A DNA stretch of 64,000 bases. Source: Photorhabdus cinerea (lineage in GTDB: Bacteria; Pseudomonadota; Gammaproteobacteria; Enterobacterales; Enterobacteriaceae). Positions 37,901-47,157 of this stretch are shown here, one piece after another (the first letter of the stretch is position 1; each line of letters starts with the position of its first letter). Under the pieces are notes generated by a model. That model ran no database searches. It saw only the letters and a program-made list of their open reading frames with translations, and was not told the DNA's origin. The stretch covers positions 62,001-126,000 of the forward strand of contig NZ_PUJW01000001.1 in NCBI RefSeq assembly GCF_011189575.1. Reading direction: 5' to 3'. The translations under genes and the position numbers were made by a program.

Positions 37901-39166
37901 CTCCTTATTCTCGGCAGAAAAATCTTGCCCATTCAGTTTGGGAGTATTAAACAAACGATCAAATTGGCTGGGGCTGTTATTATCATCACTTTGTGAAATG
38001 GGGATTTTGCACAGTATTAGTGCAGTTTCAGCATCAATACAGTAACGATGCATATAGTATTTTACACGAAAGACTTTCTTTAATACTTCTGCATTGATGT
38101 TTAGTTCTGGGTTGGTATTGGAGATAATTTCTACCAATACTGGTAGTGGCAGATTTGTAGCCTTGGATAGACGAATGAATTTATTCCGTTTCAACAGAAG
38201 AAGATAATCATATTTTGTGATAGAAGGTGTTGTACTTTTTATTTTTTTTGTGGTTAATTTAACATTCAATTTAGTTAAATGACTAAATTCTTCATCAGTC
38301 AAATTATAATAATTTCTCAGATATTCAGGATTTTCTATCTGGGAAAGACTAATATTACCAAAATTATTATTATAGCGATTCTTTGCATTGGTTTCGGTAA
38401 TTTCTTCCGTCAGGATATTAAATAATTCAGGTGAGACAGAGGTATTAATTCCCAACAGAGAGGTTTGATACATCAGTTTGGCAATGGTTGTTTTTGGTGA
38501 TGCACTGGATTGTTCAAACACTGGAGTCTGTAACTGAATAATTTTACGCATGCTTTCATAAGCGTCGTGATACGGCATTGATCCAGAAGAACGGAAGGTT
38601 GATAATTTTTCCATTATTTCAGCATAGCTACCTTGTCCCTCCTGATGGCTAATAATACCTTCCAGCAACACATTATTAGACAGCGAAAGTGTGGAAATTT
38701 CAGTATCCATATTTTGCTGGCTGAGCGTTAGTAACTGTAGATCCGGGCGGCGTGTATCCAGATGATAAATAGAATCGCTCGTATGTAAATCGCGTGCTTG
38801 ACGGTAAAGTTCGGTCAGGTAAGCGGCAGGAGAGAACAAGGAAGAAATTGAGCCTGGTGCCGCATATTGACTGGCGCGGTTGCCAAATTTACTGTTATAA
38901 CCTTGTTGATCAGCATGGGGTTTGGTCAGGGCAAGTTGTATCGCATTTTGTAACTGAGGATTAGCGCGTTTCAGAATACGTGCTTCATGCAGTCGATTAT
39001 CTTTTTGCACCTGTTTTGCATTAAGATATAAGCTGAGGGTTTGTGACCATGAAAGCTTGCCCTGTACCTTCTGACGGAGTTCATCAAAAGAGAGATGGCA
39101 GATATCGGTCAGAGAAGTAAAGCTTTCTCCTAATGCTTGTTGGTATTCAGGCTTGAGTGTATTCAT
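31970..39166 (-). CDS. tcdA: Insecticidal toxin complex A component (TcdA-like)
   Basis: A protein of 2398 residues (TcdA1 has 2516). It forms the pentameric pre-pore that binds insect cells and injects the TcB-TcC payload. The N-terminal VRP1/helical shell shows LHEARILKRANPQLQNA and YHLDTRRPDLQLL. The neuraminidase-like part has NQYYWRSMDHNKF. The receptor-binding region is at about 34730-35600. The pore and linker part has LYFWELFYYTPMLIAQRLL, and the TcB-binding end DIILHIRYTIRQ. Compared with TcdA1 from memory, the inserted receptor-binding domain near residues 300-430 is missing, which explains the ~118-residue difference. AAGGA precedes the ATG. Upstream DNA resembles that of the paralogue at 46165. 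Confidence 0.93.
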   Translation of the reverse strand: MNTLKPEYQQALGESFTSLTDICHLSFDELRQKVQGKLSWSQTLSLYLNAKQVQKDNRLHEARILKRANPQLQNAIQLALTKPHADQQGYNSKFGNRASQYAAPGSISSLFSPAAYLTELYRQARDLHTSDSIYHLDTRRPDLQLLTLSQQNMDTEISTLSLSNNVLLEGIISHQEGQGSYAEIMEKLSTFRSSGSMPYHDAYESMRKIIQLQTPVFEQSSASPKTTIAKLMYQTSLLGINTSVSPELFNILTEEITETNAKNRYNNNFGNISLSQIENPEYLRNYYNLTDEEFSHLTKLNVKLTTKKIKSTTPSITKYDYLLLLKRNKFIRLSKATNLPLPVLVEIISNTNPELNINAEVLKKVFRVKYYMHRYCIDAETALILCKIPISQSDDNNSPSQFDRLFNTPKLNGQDFSAENKEIDLNPNTNNWKKNALKRAFNVDDASLYRLLKIVNDGSTTGKITCNIANLSHLYLAKLLADIHQLTIDELGLLLIATGEAETNLFKITDNELASLINRLYDVTKWLRTQKLSVYQLFLMTTTDYDKTLIPEIHNLLDTVYNGLQDFDKKMEKTKKNLLKAMSPYITAALQLPSEHAAHDILTWADKLEPGKGKMTAEKLWSWLQANPVTTQSEFQQQAEPIIQYCQCLAQLALIYRSTGLSENAFHLFVTKPQVFGTTTETEPAHNALSLIMMKRFADWINSLGKKASSVLTELEKGTLTAKQLADAMELDENLLSQASTLEQRHNPLPSTTTNEIKPINPFINWVSIDTTLQWVDIARQLHVSPENISDLAELLTNDLSAAYNKWENIATALTAGLDTPKANTLHAFLDESRSTALSEYYIRNIANKGPAIKNRDDLYQYLLIDNQVSAAIKTTRIAEAIASIQLYINRALKNIEENTVQNVTSRQFFTDWDKYNKRYSTWASVSKLVYYPENYIDPTMRIGQTKMMDTLLQSVSQSQLNTDIVEDAFNSYLTSFEQIANLEIVSAYHDNINSDQGLTYFIGHSKTEVNQYYWRSMDHNKFSNGKFAANAWSEWYKIDCPIHPYQDTIRPVVYQSRLYITWLEQKKIAKQEENGQKTTQEYYYELKLAHIRYDGTWNTPITFDVNSKISDLKLANTAPGFYCAGYQGEDTLLIMFYGKEDKLDNYKNASMQGLYIFSDMSFKYMSTTQITSYRNNSYKHFDTNNIRRVNNRYAEKYEIPSSINSNKGYAWEEHNLGMVYGGNISAISLESKSDNLKIKISPKLRIIHNGYEGQQRNQCNLMKKYGKLGDKFIIYTSLGVNPDHSTKKQLFYPIYQYSGNASKLDQGKLLFHRDTNYSSKVEAWIPDAHRTLSKDNAAIGDDYVTDPQNQPNDLNKYLFMIDHMGIATDVSGPININTAISSTKVKVTVNAGSKVQTFTADTYVSTQPSPSFEEMIYQFNSLEIDGSGLNFINNSASIDITFTAFAEPFAEGENDRKLGEEHFSITVTRKVNADNNVLALYHDTNGAQYMQWGVYRTRLNTLFARKLISRATAGSNTILSMDTQNIQEPQLGKGFYATFVIPPYNPSTHGNERWFKLYLKHVADNNSHIIYSGQLGDTSASMTLFIPLDDAPLNQDFHAKVYMTFQKSLSDSTWGGPHFVRDDKGVVTISPNSILTHFESVNVLRDVNSEPMDFSGANSLYFWELFYYTPMLIAQRLLHEQNFDEANRWLKYVWNPSGYIVNGQIQNYRWNVRPLQEDTSWNDDPLDSVDPDAVAQHDPMHYKVATFMRTLDLLIAHGDYAYRQLERDTLNEAKMWYMQALHLLGDKPHLSLNSAWSEPDLKDTANIERQKAHSRSMAALRQGQSTNGTQIDLFLPQVNEVMLSYWQTLEQRLYNLRHNLSIDGQPLHLPIYATPADPKALLSATVASSQTGGVLPQPFISLWRFPRMLENARSMVSQLTQFGSTLQNIIERQDAEALNTLLQNQAAELILTNLSIQDKTIEELDAEKTVLEKNRAGAQSRFDSYSKLFDENINAGEKQAMTLRASVAGLSTALQASHLAGAALDLAPNIFGFADGGSHWGAIAQATGNVMEFSASVMNTEADKISQSEAYRRRRQEWEIQRNNAETELKQIDAQLNSLTIRREATVLQKTSLKTQQKQTQAQLVFLQRKFSNQALYNWLRGRLAAIYFQFYDLAVTRCLMAEMAYCWETNNASARFIKPGAWQGTHAGLLAGEALMLNLAQMEDAHLKQEQRVLEIERTVSLAELYKNKGQFSLSEKIAELVRRGSGNAGNGNNTLKFGTGNAQTSLQASISLADLQIRDDYPTDSGVGNVRRIKQLSVTLPALLGPYQNVQAILSYSGEAVGLAESCKSLAVSHGMNDSGQFQLDFNDGKFLPFEGISIDNGTLTLSFPNATGKQKAMLESLSDIILHIRYTIRQ

Positions 39167-39637
39167 ATTTATTCCTTTTAAATATTAAGTAAATAAGATA
39201 CTTATGCGGCCTTGCTTATCGTGGATACAATAAAAAAGGTTGTTTATATCCATTAAAAGGAGGCAGCAAATATAACGTTTGATAGCAGTCTGAATAGATT
39301 GAAAGTAGTGGTTCAATAAAGAACACCATTCAACTATTTCATGAAGTTATTATCTATTATTTATTTAAATGGTCATTATGATGCAATAACAAAATTTATA
39401 ATTGCATCCAAAGTAATATAATAATACAACAATAACGAAATGAAATAATTGATTTTGTTACATATGGTCTGCTATGAAAAAGAAGATGATTAATATTTTG
39501 TAATAAGCGGTGGAAAGTGTGAGACGGTCAGAAAGGAATCATGGAATTTCATTTGTGAGTGGGGAAATATATTTTGTAATACTGATTTAACTAAAAGATA
39601 CAGGCTCCGTTTATGAACCTGTATCTGATTGAGATAG
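39167..39637. other. Intergenic promoter region of tcdA
   Basis: About 470 bp, AT-rich. Its first ~90 bp next to the start (39167-39260) closely repeat 46166-46260 upstream of the second tcdA paralogue, so the promoter region was duplicated together with the gene. No gene is seen here. Confidence 0.6.
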
Positions 39638-42600
39638 TTATTGGCGAATGGTGTAGCGAATATGCAAGATGATATCGCTCAGTGTCTGCAACATGATTTT
39701 CTGTTTACCCGTCGCATTTGGAAAACTCAGCGTCAATGTACCGGTATCATTAATCGCAATTCCTTCAAACGGCAGAAATTTGCCATTGTTGAAATCCAGT
39801 TGGAACTGACCGTTGTCATTCATTCCATGGGAAACGGCCAGCGCTTCACAGCCTTTGGCTAACCTAGAGGTATCTCCATTGTAGGACAGAATTGCCTGTA
39901 CATCTTGGTATGGCCCTAACAGGGCTGGCAGGGTAACACTGAGCTGTTTAATGCGGCGGATGTTGCTTACTCCGTTGTCTTCTGGATAGTCATTATGTAG
40001 CGATAGACCTGCCAGAGAGATTGTGGTGCATAGTTGGTTGTTTTTCAGCGTGACAGGATGACTGTCATCATCAGGCGATTCGGTTTTACCTGTCAGCAGG
40101 GTGGAAATACGCGTTGCCAGATTAAACGGTTGTTCCAGCAAGGCTTCATACACTTGCGTCAATGAAATAGTACGTTCTACTTCCAGAGCGCGTTGATCCC
40201 ACTTCAGATGTGCATCTTCCATTTGTGCCAGATTCAGCATCAAGGTTTCACCTGCGAGCAGACCGGCATGTGTTCCCTGCCAAGCTCCGGGCTTAATAAA
40301 GCGGGTAGAAGTATCATTGGTCTCCCAACGATAGGCCATTTCTGCCATCAGACAACGGACTACTACCAAATCATAGAATTGGAAGTAAATAGCAGTCAAT
40401 CGACCACGTAGCCAGTTATACAGCGTTTGATTGCTGAATTTGCGTTGTAGGAAGGTCAGTTGTGCCTGGATTTGTTCCTGTTGTGTTTTCAGACTGGTTT
40501 TCTGCAATAACGCAGCTTCACGGCGTATCGCTAGTGAGCTGAGTTGGGAATTGATTTGCTTTATCTCTGCTTCGGCATTATTCCGCTGGATTTCCCATTC
40601 CTGACGGCGGCGGCGATAGGCTTCTGACTGGCTAATTTTATCCGCTTCTATGTTCATGACATTGGCGGAAAGCTCCATGATATGACTCGTAGCTTCGGCA
40701 ATTGCCCCCCAACGGCTGCCACCATCAGCGAAGCCGAAAATATTAGGTGCGAGATCCAGAGCGGCTCCTGCCAGACGTGATGTTTGAAGGGCCGTATTGA
40801 GACCGGCAACGGAGGCATGTAACGCTATCACTCGGTTTTCACCGGCATTGATATTTTCATCATATAACTTTTTGTAGCTATCAAAGCGTGATTGCGCTCC
40901 ATCTTTAGTTTTTTCCAGCACGGTTTTTTCAGCATCCAATTCTGTAATGGTTTTGTCCTGTATGCTCAGAGTCGTTAATATCAGCTCTTTTGCCTGATTT
41001 TGTAGAAGGCTATTTAATGCTTCTGCATCCTGACGTTCGATAATATTTTGTAATGTGGAACCGAATTGTGTTAGCTGACTCACCATGCTGCGGGCATTTT
41101 CCAGCATCTGAGGGAAGTGCCACAGTGGTATAAATTCAGATGGCAGATTTCCGCTATCCTGTGAGTTGACGACAGTAGTGCTGAGTAATGTTTTAGGATC
41201 TGTTGGTGTAGCATATATCGCCAGATGCAATGGCTGACCGTCAATGGAGAGGTTATGGCGCAGATTGTACAGTCGTTGTTCTAGTGTCTGCCAGTAGTTC
41301 AGCATCACTTCATTGACCTGTGGCAGGAAAAGATCTGTTGGTCTGTTGTGTAACTCAACATTACCTTGCCGCAAGGCGACTATTGCGCTGGAGTGTTCTT
41401 TTTGTTTTTCGGTTTTAGCGGTGTCGCCCAGACTTGGTTTACTCCACTCTGAACTGAGCGATAGATGAGGTTTATCACCTAACAGATGCAATGCCTGCAT
41501 ATACCACATCTTAGCTTCGTTGAGTGTGTCCCGTTCCAACTGGCGATAGGCGTAATCTCCACGTGTTATCAACAGATCAAGGGTACGCATAAAAGTAGCA
41601 ACTTTGTAATGCATGGGATCATGTTGCGCTATAGCATCAGGATCGACTGATTCTAAAGGATCATAGTTCCAGCTAGTGTCTTCCAGTAACGGACGAACAT
41701 TCCAGCGATAGTGTTGAATTTGACCATGTTTAATATAACCGGATGGGTTCCAGACATATTTCAGCCAACGATTAGCCTCATCAAAGTCTTGCTCGTGTAG
41801 CAAACGCTGAGCAATTAACATTGGGGTATAGTAGAACAACTCCCAAAAATAGAGACTGTTAGCACCGCTGAAATCCATGGGTTCGCTGTTAACATCACTC
41901 AGAACATTGACGTTCTGGAAATGTTCTAGATTAGAATCAAGTTTTACGAATACTTGCTCTTGATGGTTTTTAATAAAGAGAGAACCTGGTCGGTAATTAT
42001 CTGAATCTTCTTGGACTTTCTTGAAAGTCATATTAACTCTGGCGTGATAATCAGGATTCGGAAGAGCATTAGGATCGGTGATCATCGGGATAAATAGTGT
42101 AACACTTACGTTGGTATCTTCTAACTGACCTGAGTAGATAGTATATGGACTATCACCAGCAGGATATCTGACATGAAGCTTAAACCAGCGCTCACCATGA
42201 GTTGATGGATTATAGGGGGGTATCACAAACGTAGCATAGAAACCCTTGCCTAACTGTGGCTCCTGAATATTTTGAGTTTCTATACTTAAAATTGTGTCGA
42301 TTCCAGCAGTGGCCCTGCTAACCAATTGACGGGCGAATAGGGTATTAAGGCGAATGCGATAAATTCCCCACTGTATATATTGTGCCCCGTTTGTATCATG
42401 GTAAAGCGTTAAGACATTATCGTTATTAGTCTCCGTTGATGGTGAGACTTCATACCGGTTATTCACCTTTATGACACTATTGACCCCAGCACCGGTATCA
42501 AACTGTTTACCAATGTTAGTTATGTAATCTCCGAGATTGATATCTTCAGATAACATATTTGAGGTGATATTCAGCCCTGTTATTGGTTCATCTATTGTGT

Positions 42601-45600
42601 ATTTATTCACTGCCTCTTGTTTTTGATAGAACATTACCAGCAGTTTATTGTCTTGATAACTTGCACAATAGAACCCTGGTTTTTGTTCCAGTAGATACTG
42701 TTGCTTTTGTATCTCCTGTTGATTCAGCTCTTTTTGTTTTTCCAGTATGCTTATTTCTGTCGTTAATTGCCCCTGTTTTATCAGCTCTTCCTCCCATAGC
42801 TTCAGTTGCTCCTTCCATTGTTTTAGTAGCGCCTCTAATAGATCCGATGACTCCAGTGGTTCCACAAGATTTGGTGGACTTATCGGTTTCAGTGGTAGGT
42901 ATGGTTTTAGTTGCTCTTCGTATTCCTGCTGCTGTTTCAGCATCTCCTCTAGCTGTTTTTGGTACTTTATTAATTGCTCCAATAATACCGATGTGTTCAT
43001 TTGTTCTAACGGTGTTAATGTTCTAAAAACAGCAGATATTTTGTCATTCACATTAAAGGTTATTGGCGTACTCCAGGTGGCGTCATAACGAATATGCGCC
43101 AGTTTCAGTTCGTAATGATAGTCTTCGACAGTTTGATGTTTATTGTCTGCTTGCTTAGCAATCTTCTTTTGCTCCAGCCAGATCAAATACAGGCGGGATT
43201 GGTATATGACTGGACGGATAGTGCTGTTATAAGGATTCATCGGACAGTCAATTTTGTGCCACTCACTCCAGGCGTTAGGGGCGAATTTTCCACTGTTGAA
43301 TTTGTTGTGATCCACGCTACGCCAGTAATATTGATTAATTTCTGTTTTACTGTGTCCGATAAAATAGGTGAGTCCCTGATTACTATTGATATTGTCGTGA
43401 TAGGCACTGATGACTTCTAAATTAGCGACCTGTTCAAACGACGTCAGATAAGACATAAAAGCATCTTCTACAGCATCGGCATTTAATTGGCTTTGACTGA
43501 CAGATTGCAGTAGAGCATCCATTATTTTTGTTTGCCCGATGCGTATTGTCGGATCGATGTAATTTTCAGGATAGTAAATGAGCTTAGCAACGCTGGACCA
43601 GGTGCTATAGCGTTTATTGTATTTATCCCAGTCGGTAAAGAATGGACGGCAGGTGACACTTGTGACGGTATCTCCCTCCATATTTTTCAATGCCCGGTTG
43701 ATGTACAGCTGGATACTGGCGATAGCTTCTGCGATCGGCGTCGTTTTGATGGCAGCGGAAACCTGATTATCAATTAATAAATACTGATATAGGTCATCAC
43801 GGTTTTTAATTTTTGCACTTGTGTTGACGGCTTTACGGATATAGTACTCGCTCAAAGCAATACTACGGGACTCATCCAGAAAAGCGTGTAAAGCATTGGC
43901 CTTTTGAGTATTCAGTCCAGCAGTTAATATCGCAGCTACGTTTTCCCATTGAGCATAGATAGGGGAAGATTCTGCGGTTAGTCGTTGTGCTAGCGTAGAA
44001 ACTTCCTGGGGGGAGATATTTAATTGACGTGCAACGCTAACCCATTGCAGGAGGGTGTCAATAGATGCCCAGTTGGAGAAATTATTTTGCACTTGATGAC
44101 CGGCTTGTAATAGCAGGTTTTCATCAAGATTCATGGTGTTAGCCAGTTGTTCCGCCGTTAATGTTTTACCTTCGAAGGCTGTTAGCACGGTGGAAGCTTT
44201 TTCACCCAGAGAGTTAACCCAGTCAGCAAAACGCGTCAGCATTATCAGTGATAGTGCGTTATGCGTTGACGCTGTCATGCCAAAGAGTTGCGGTTTTGTC
44301 ACAAACAGACGTAAGGTGTTTTCGCTGAGGTCAGTGGAGTGATAAATCAGCGCTAATTGTGCCAAGCACTGGCAATACTGAGCAGCGAGCTCTGGTGTTA
44401 CAGGGAGCGGTGGTTGTTCTGAATTATGTTGAGCTTGCAACAACCCCCAGAATTTTTCTGCCGTCATTGTACCGTCGCCAGGTTTTAGTTGATCTGCCCA
44501 GGTGAGCACATAGTGAGCGGCTTTTTCAGACGGCAATTGCAGAGCAGCAGCGACATAAGGAGATAGGGCTGCCAATAGTTGATCTGGCTTACTTTCATCA
44601 TTATTAAAGCCTTGCAAGCCATTGTAGACAGTATCAAGTAAGTTTTGGATTTCTGGTGTTATCGTTTTGTCATAGCTGGTGGTAGTCATGACAAACAGCT
44701 GATACACACTCCATTTTCGTGTACGTAGCCACTCGGTAACGGTATAAAGTTTGTCAATCAGAACAGCCAGATGGCTATCACTGATCCCAGATAAGTTGTT
44801 TGTTTCTTCACCGATAGCAGCCAGTAGTAAATCCAGCTCATTAATAGTTAACTGATGAATATCTGCCAGCGATTTGGTCAAATTGAGGAGAGAAGAATTT
44901 ATTGTATTAGCTTCTCCTGAAATGGGAATTTTGCACAGTATCAGTGCAGTTGCAGCATCAATACCGTAACGCTGCATATAGTATTTAACTCGAAAGGCTT
45001 TCCTTAATGCCTCTACATTGATATCCGGCTCGTCACGAAATTCATTGTATGGGGGAAGGGCAGGAACTTCTATGATGTCATAAATATCCTCACCTCCAGG
45101 TTCTGTAGGTTGAGATGTATGGATACTACCAGAGATAATACTTTGAAGAATTGCTGGTGGGAGTTTCGTTATTCGAGACAAACGAATAATCTTATTGAGT
45201 CTCAGTAGATAGTATTGAGCAGGTTGCTCACTGTCTTCATTCTCCATCAACTGATGTACTCGTGTAATTTCTTCCTGTTTAATAAATTGAGCGGCTTCTT
45301 GATCCGTCAGATGATAATAACTTTTCAACTGTTCTGGTTTGAACATTAGGGAGGGGGCAATATCACCAAAACTCCGTTGATAAAGGTCTTGAACATTATC
45401 TTCTGTAGCCTTGGTTGTCAGAATATTAAACAAATCAGGAGAGACAGCAGCATTAATCTCAAGCAGGGAGGTTTGATATATCAGCTTGGCAATTGGGGTT
45501 TCTGGGGATGTATTAAATGGGTTTAATATTGGTGCCTGTAACTGAATAACTTGACGTATATTTTCATAAGCATCGTGATACGGCATTGAGTCGGCAAGGC

Positions 45601-46165
45601 GGAAGGTTGATAATTCTTGCATTACTTTAGTCTGGTCTTCTAACCCAGGTAGAGTTTTAATCCCTGCCAGCAACACCTTATTAGACAGAGAAAGGGTAGA
45701 AATTTCATCATCCATATTTTGCTGGCTGAGTGTCAGTGATTTTAGATCCGGGCGACGTGTATCCAGATGATAAATAGAACCTTGCACATGTAAATCCTGC
45801 GCTTGACGATAAAGTTCAGTTAAATAAGCAGCAGGAGAAAACATAGAGGATACCGCTCCTGGGGTTACATACTGATTGGCCCGACCACCGAATTTACTGT
45901 TATAACCTTGCAGATCAGCACGAGGTGTTGTGAGGGAAAGCTGGATGGCATTTTGCAACTGAGGATTCGCACGTTTGAGAATGCGCGCTTCATGCAATCG
46001 ATTATCCTGTTGTACATCAAGATATAAGCTGAAGGTCTTTGACCAAGAGAGCTTACCATCCATCTTGTGGAGAAATTCGTCAAAAGAAAGGTGGCAAATA
46101 TCTAGCGGGGAATTAAAGCCATTATCTTTTAATATTTTTTCGAGTTCGGGCATGAGTGTATTCAT
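39638..46165 (-). CDS. Divergent TcdA-like toxin A component with coiled-coil insertion
   Basis: A protein of 2175 residues, paralogous to the neighbouring tcdA. The N-terminal shell (LHEARILKRANPQLQNA), the pore/linker part (LYFWELFYYTPMLIAQRLL) and the TcB-binding C-terminus are very similar. It differs in two places. At about 42685-43025 (residues ~1045-1160) it carries a Gln/Glu/Lys-rich heptad-like insertion (for example EEMLKQQQEYEEQL) predicted as coiled coil. At about 42420-42570 the whole receptor-binding stretch present in the paralogue (~230 residues) is reduced to a few dozen residues. It also lacks the early receptor-binding domain. The frame is intact, so the protein may still form a pore, but target recognition must differ. 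AAGGA precedes the ATG. Confidence 0.88.
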   Translation of the reverse strand: MNTLMPELEKILKDNGFNSPLDICHLSFDEFLHKMDGKLSWSKTFSLYLDVQQDNRLHEARILKRANPQLQNAIQLSLTTPRADLQGYNSKFGGRANQYVTPGAVSSMFSPAAYLTELYRQAQDLHVQGSIYHLDTRRPDLKSLTLSQQNMDDEISTLSLSNKVLLAGIKTLPGLEDQTKVMQELSTFRLADSMPYHDAYENIRQVIQLQAPILNPFNTSPETPIAKLIYQTSLLEINAAVSPDLFNILTTKATEDNVQDLYQRSFGDIAPSLMFKPEQLKSYYHLTDQEAAQFIKQEEITRVHQLMENEDSEQPAQYYLLRLNKIIRLSRITKLPPAILQSIISGSIHTSQPTEPGGEDIYDIIEVPALPPYNEFRDEPDINVEALRKAFRVKYYMQRYGIDAATALILCKIPISGEANTINSSLLNLTKSLADIHQLTINELDLLLAAIGEETNNLSGISDSHLAVLIDKLYTVTEWLRTRKWSVYQLFVMTTTSYDKTITPEIQNLLDTVYNGLQGFNNDESKPDQLLAALSPYVAAALQLPSEKAAHYVLTWADQLKPGDGTMTAEKFWGLLQAQHNSEQPPLPVTPELAAQYCQCLAQLALIYHSTDLSENTLRLFVTKPQLFGMTASTHNALSLIMLTRFADWVNSLGEKASTVLTAFEGKTLTAEQLANTMNLDENLLLQAGHQVQNNFSNWASIDTLLQWVSVARQLNISPQEVSTLAQRLTAESSPIYAQWENVAAILTAGLNTQKANALHAFLDESRSIALSEYYIRKAVNTSAKIKNRDDLYQYLLIDNQVSAAIKTTPIAEAIASIQLYINRALKNMEGDTVTSVTCRPFFTDWDKYNKRYSTWSSVAKLIYYPENYIDPTIRIGQTKIMDALLQSVSQSQLNADAVEDAFMSYLTSFEQVANLEVISAYHDNINSNQGLTYFIGHSKTEINQYYWRSVDHNKFNSGKFAPNAWSEWHKIDCPMNPYNSTIRPVIYQSRLYLIWLEQKKIAKQADNKHQTVEDYHYELKLAHIRYDATWSTPITFNVNDKISAVFRTLTPLEQMNTSVLLEQLIKYQKQLEEMLKQQQEYEEQLKPYLPLKPISPPNLVEPLESSDLLEALLKQWKEQLKLWEEELIKQGQLTTEISILEKQKELNQQEIQKQQYLLEQKPGFYCASYQDNKLLVMFYQKQEAVNKYTIDEPITGLNITSNMLSEDINLGDYITNIGKQFDTGAGVNSVIKVNNRYEVSPSTETNNDNVLTLYHDTNGAQYIQWGIYRIRLNTLFARQLVSRATAGIDTILSIETQNIQEPQLGKGFYATFVIPPYNPSTHGERWFKLHVRYPAGDSPYTIYSGQLEDTNVSVTLFIPMITDPNALPNPDYHARVNMTFKKVQEDSDNYRPGSLFIKNHQEQVFVKLDSNLEHFQNVNVLSDVNSEPMDFSGANSLYFWELFYYTPMLIAQRLLHEQDFDEANRWLKYVWNPSGYIKHGQIQHYRWNVRPLLEDTSWNYDPLESVDPDAIAQHDPMHYKVATFMRTLDLLITRGDYAYRQLERDTLNEAKMWYMQALHLLGDKPHLSLSSEWSKPSLGDTAKTEKQKEHSSAIVALRQGNVELHNRPTDLFLPQVNEVMLNYWQTLEQRLYNLRHNLSIDGQPLHLAIYATPTDPKTLLSTTVVNSQDSGNLPSEFIPLWHFPQMLENARSMVSQLTQFGSTLQNIIERQDAEALNSLLQNQAKELILTTLSIQDKTITELDAEKTVLEKTKDGAQSRFDSYKKLYDENINAGENRVIALHASVAGLNTALQTSRLAGAALDLAPNIFGFADGGSRWGAIAEATSHIMELSANVMNIEADKISQSEAYRRRRQEWEIQRNNAEAEIKQINSQLSSLAIRREAALLQKTSLKTQQEQIQAQLTFLQRKFSNQTLYNWLRGRLTAIYFQFYDLVVVRCLMAEMAYRWETNDTSTRFIKPGAWQGTHAGLLAGETLMLNLAQMEDAHLKWDQRALEVERTISLTQVYEALLEQPFNLATRISTLLTGKTESPDDDSHPVTLKNNQLCTTISLAGLSLHNDYPEDNGVSNIRRIKQLSVTLPALLGPYQDVQAILSYNGDTSRLAKGCEALAVSHGMNDNGQFQLDFNNGKFLPFEGIAINDTGTLTLSFPNATGKQKIMLQTLSDIILHIRYTIRQ

Positions 46166-46471
46166 GTTTATTCCTTTTAAATATTAAATAAATAAAACAC
46201 TTATGCTGCCTTGAGTATCATGGATACAATAATTTATACTCATCAAAATAAGGCGGCAAATATAACGTCTGATAATGATTCGAAATAAATTGAAATTAAC
46301 TGACAAATAAAAAGAAATCATTCAACCATTAACTATTTCATAACGTTATTACCTTATTGTTTATTTAAACAGCCGTTGTTATGCAATAACAAAATTTATA
46401 GTTTCATTAATAATAGTTGTATCTTATTATAATAAATACATGAAATAATTGCTTTTATTCTGAACAAAGCT
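46166..46471. other. Intergenic promoter region of the tcdA paralogue
   Basis: About 305 bp, AT-rich, similar to 39167-39470 in its gene-proximal half. No gene is seen. Confidence 0.55.
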
Positions 46472-47157
46472 TTACGAAATGAGATGATTAATATTTTGTA
46501 ATAGGCTGCGGGAATAATGAGAAAGGGAACAATTCTGGCTGTTTGCAGGCTCCGTTGAGTTCGCCTGACTTTCCCGCCAAACTGGAGTCAATACTTCCCT
46601 GACATTATCTAATTTATTAGTCCGGATAACCAAATCCCCTTTCACGGTCTTTATCGTTGCAGACTTATTTTCAATCAGAGCACTTTTATTCCCCTGAGCA
46701 TCCCTCTGTATCCACATATTATTATTGGCTCGCAGAAGTGCTTTATCTCCGGTATTGCGCACAGTATCACTAAATACCCGCCTATCCCGACTGGCAATCA
46801 CATTGCCTTTATTATCCATTTTGGTACCTGCCAGAGTCATATCCCGTTCTGCCTGTACCTTGATATTTGGCGCAATATGGGTTTCTTTAGCACTAAGATT
46901 AAAATCCGTTTTAGCTTTGACATTTCCCAGCTCAATTTTACCATTAACGTTTAAGGTAATATCACGCTGGTTACTGGTTAAATCTTTCAGATTAACGCCG
47001 ACACCCTCTTCTGTGGCAACTAAGCGGATTTTATTAGCATACATACCACCTAATGCTTTGGTATCAACCGCTAATTGAGGTTTAGCTCCTTCTCCAGTGA
47101 TTTTTTTCACTGTGCCATCATTAAAATCAATCCGATTAGCACCTTGTGTAAGGGATA
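46472..47157 (-). pseudogene. Fragment of a second tpsA exoprotein gene
   Basis: About 170 codons match the TPS/haemagglutinin part of the tpsA gene at about 3570-4095 (shared KPQLAVDTKALGGMYANKIR, SNQRDITL, VKGDLVIRT). Coding similarity begins at about 47157, without start codon or signal. It ends after VKGDLVIRTNKLDN, passing into unrelated sequence. The upstream end is joined directly to a scrap of tcdA 5' sequence. No promoter or secretion signal remains. It shows that a second tpsA locus once existed, or recombined, here. Confidence 0.8.
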
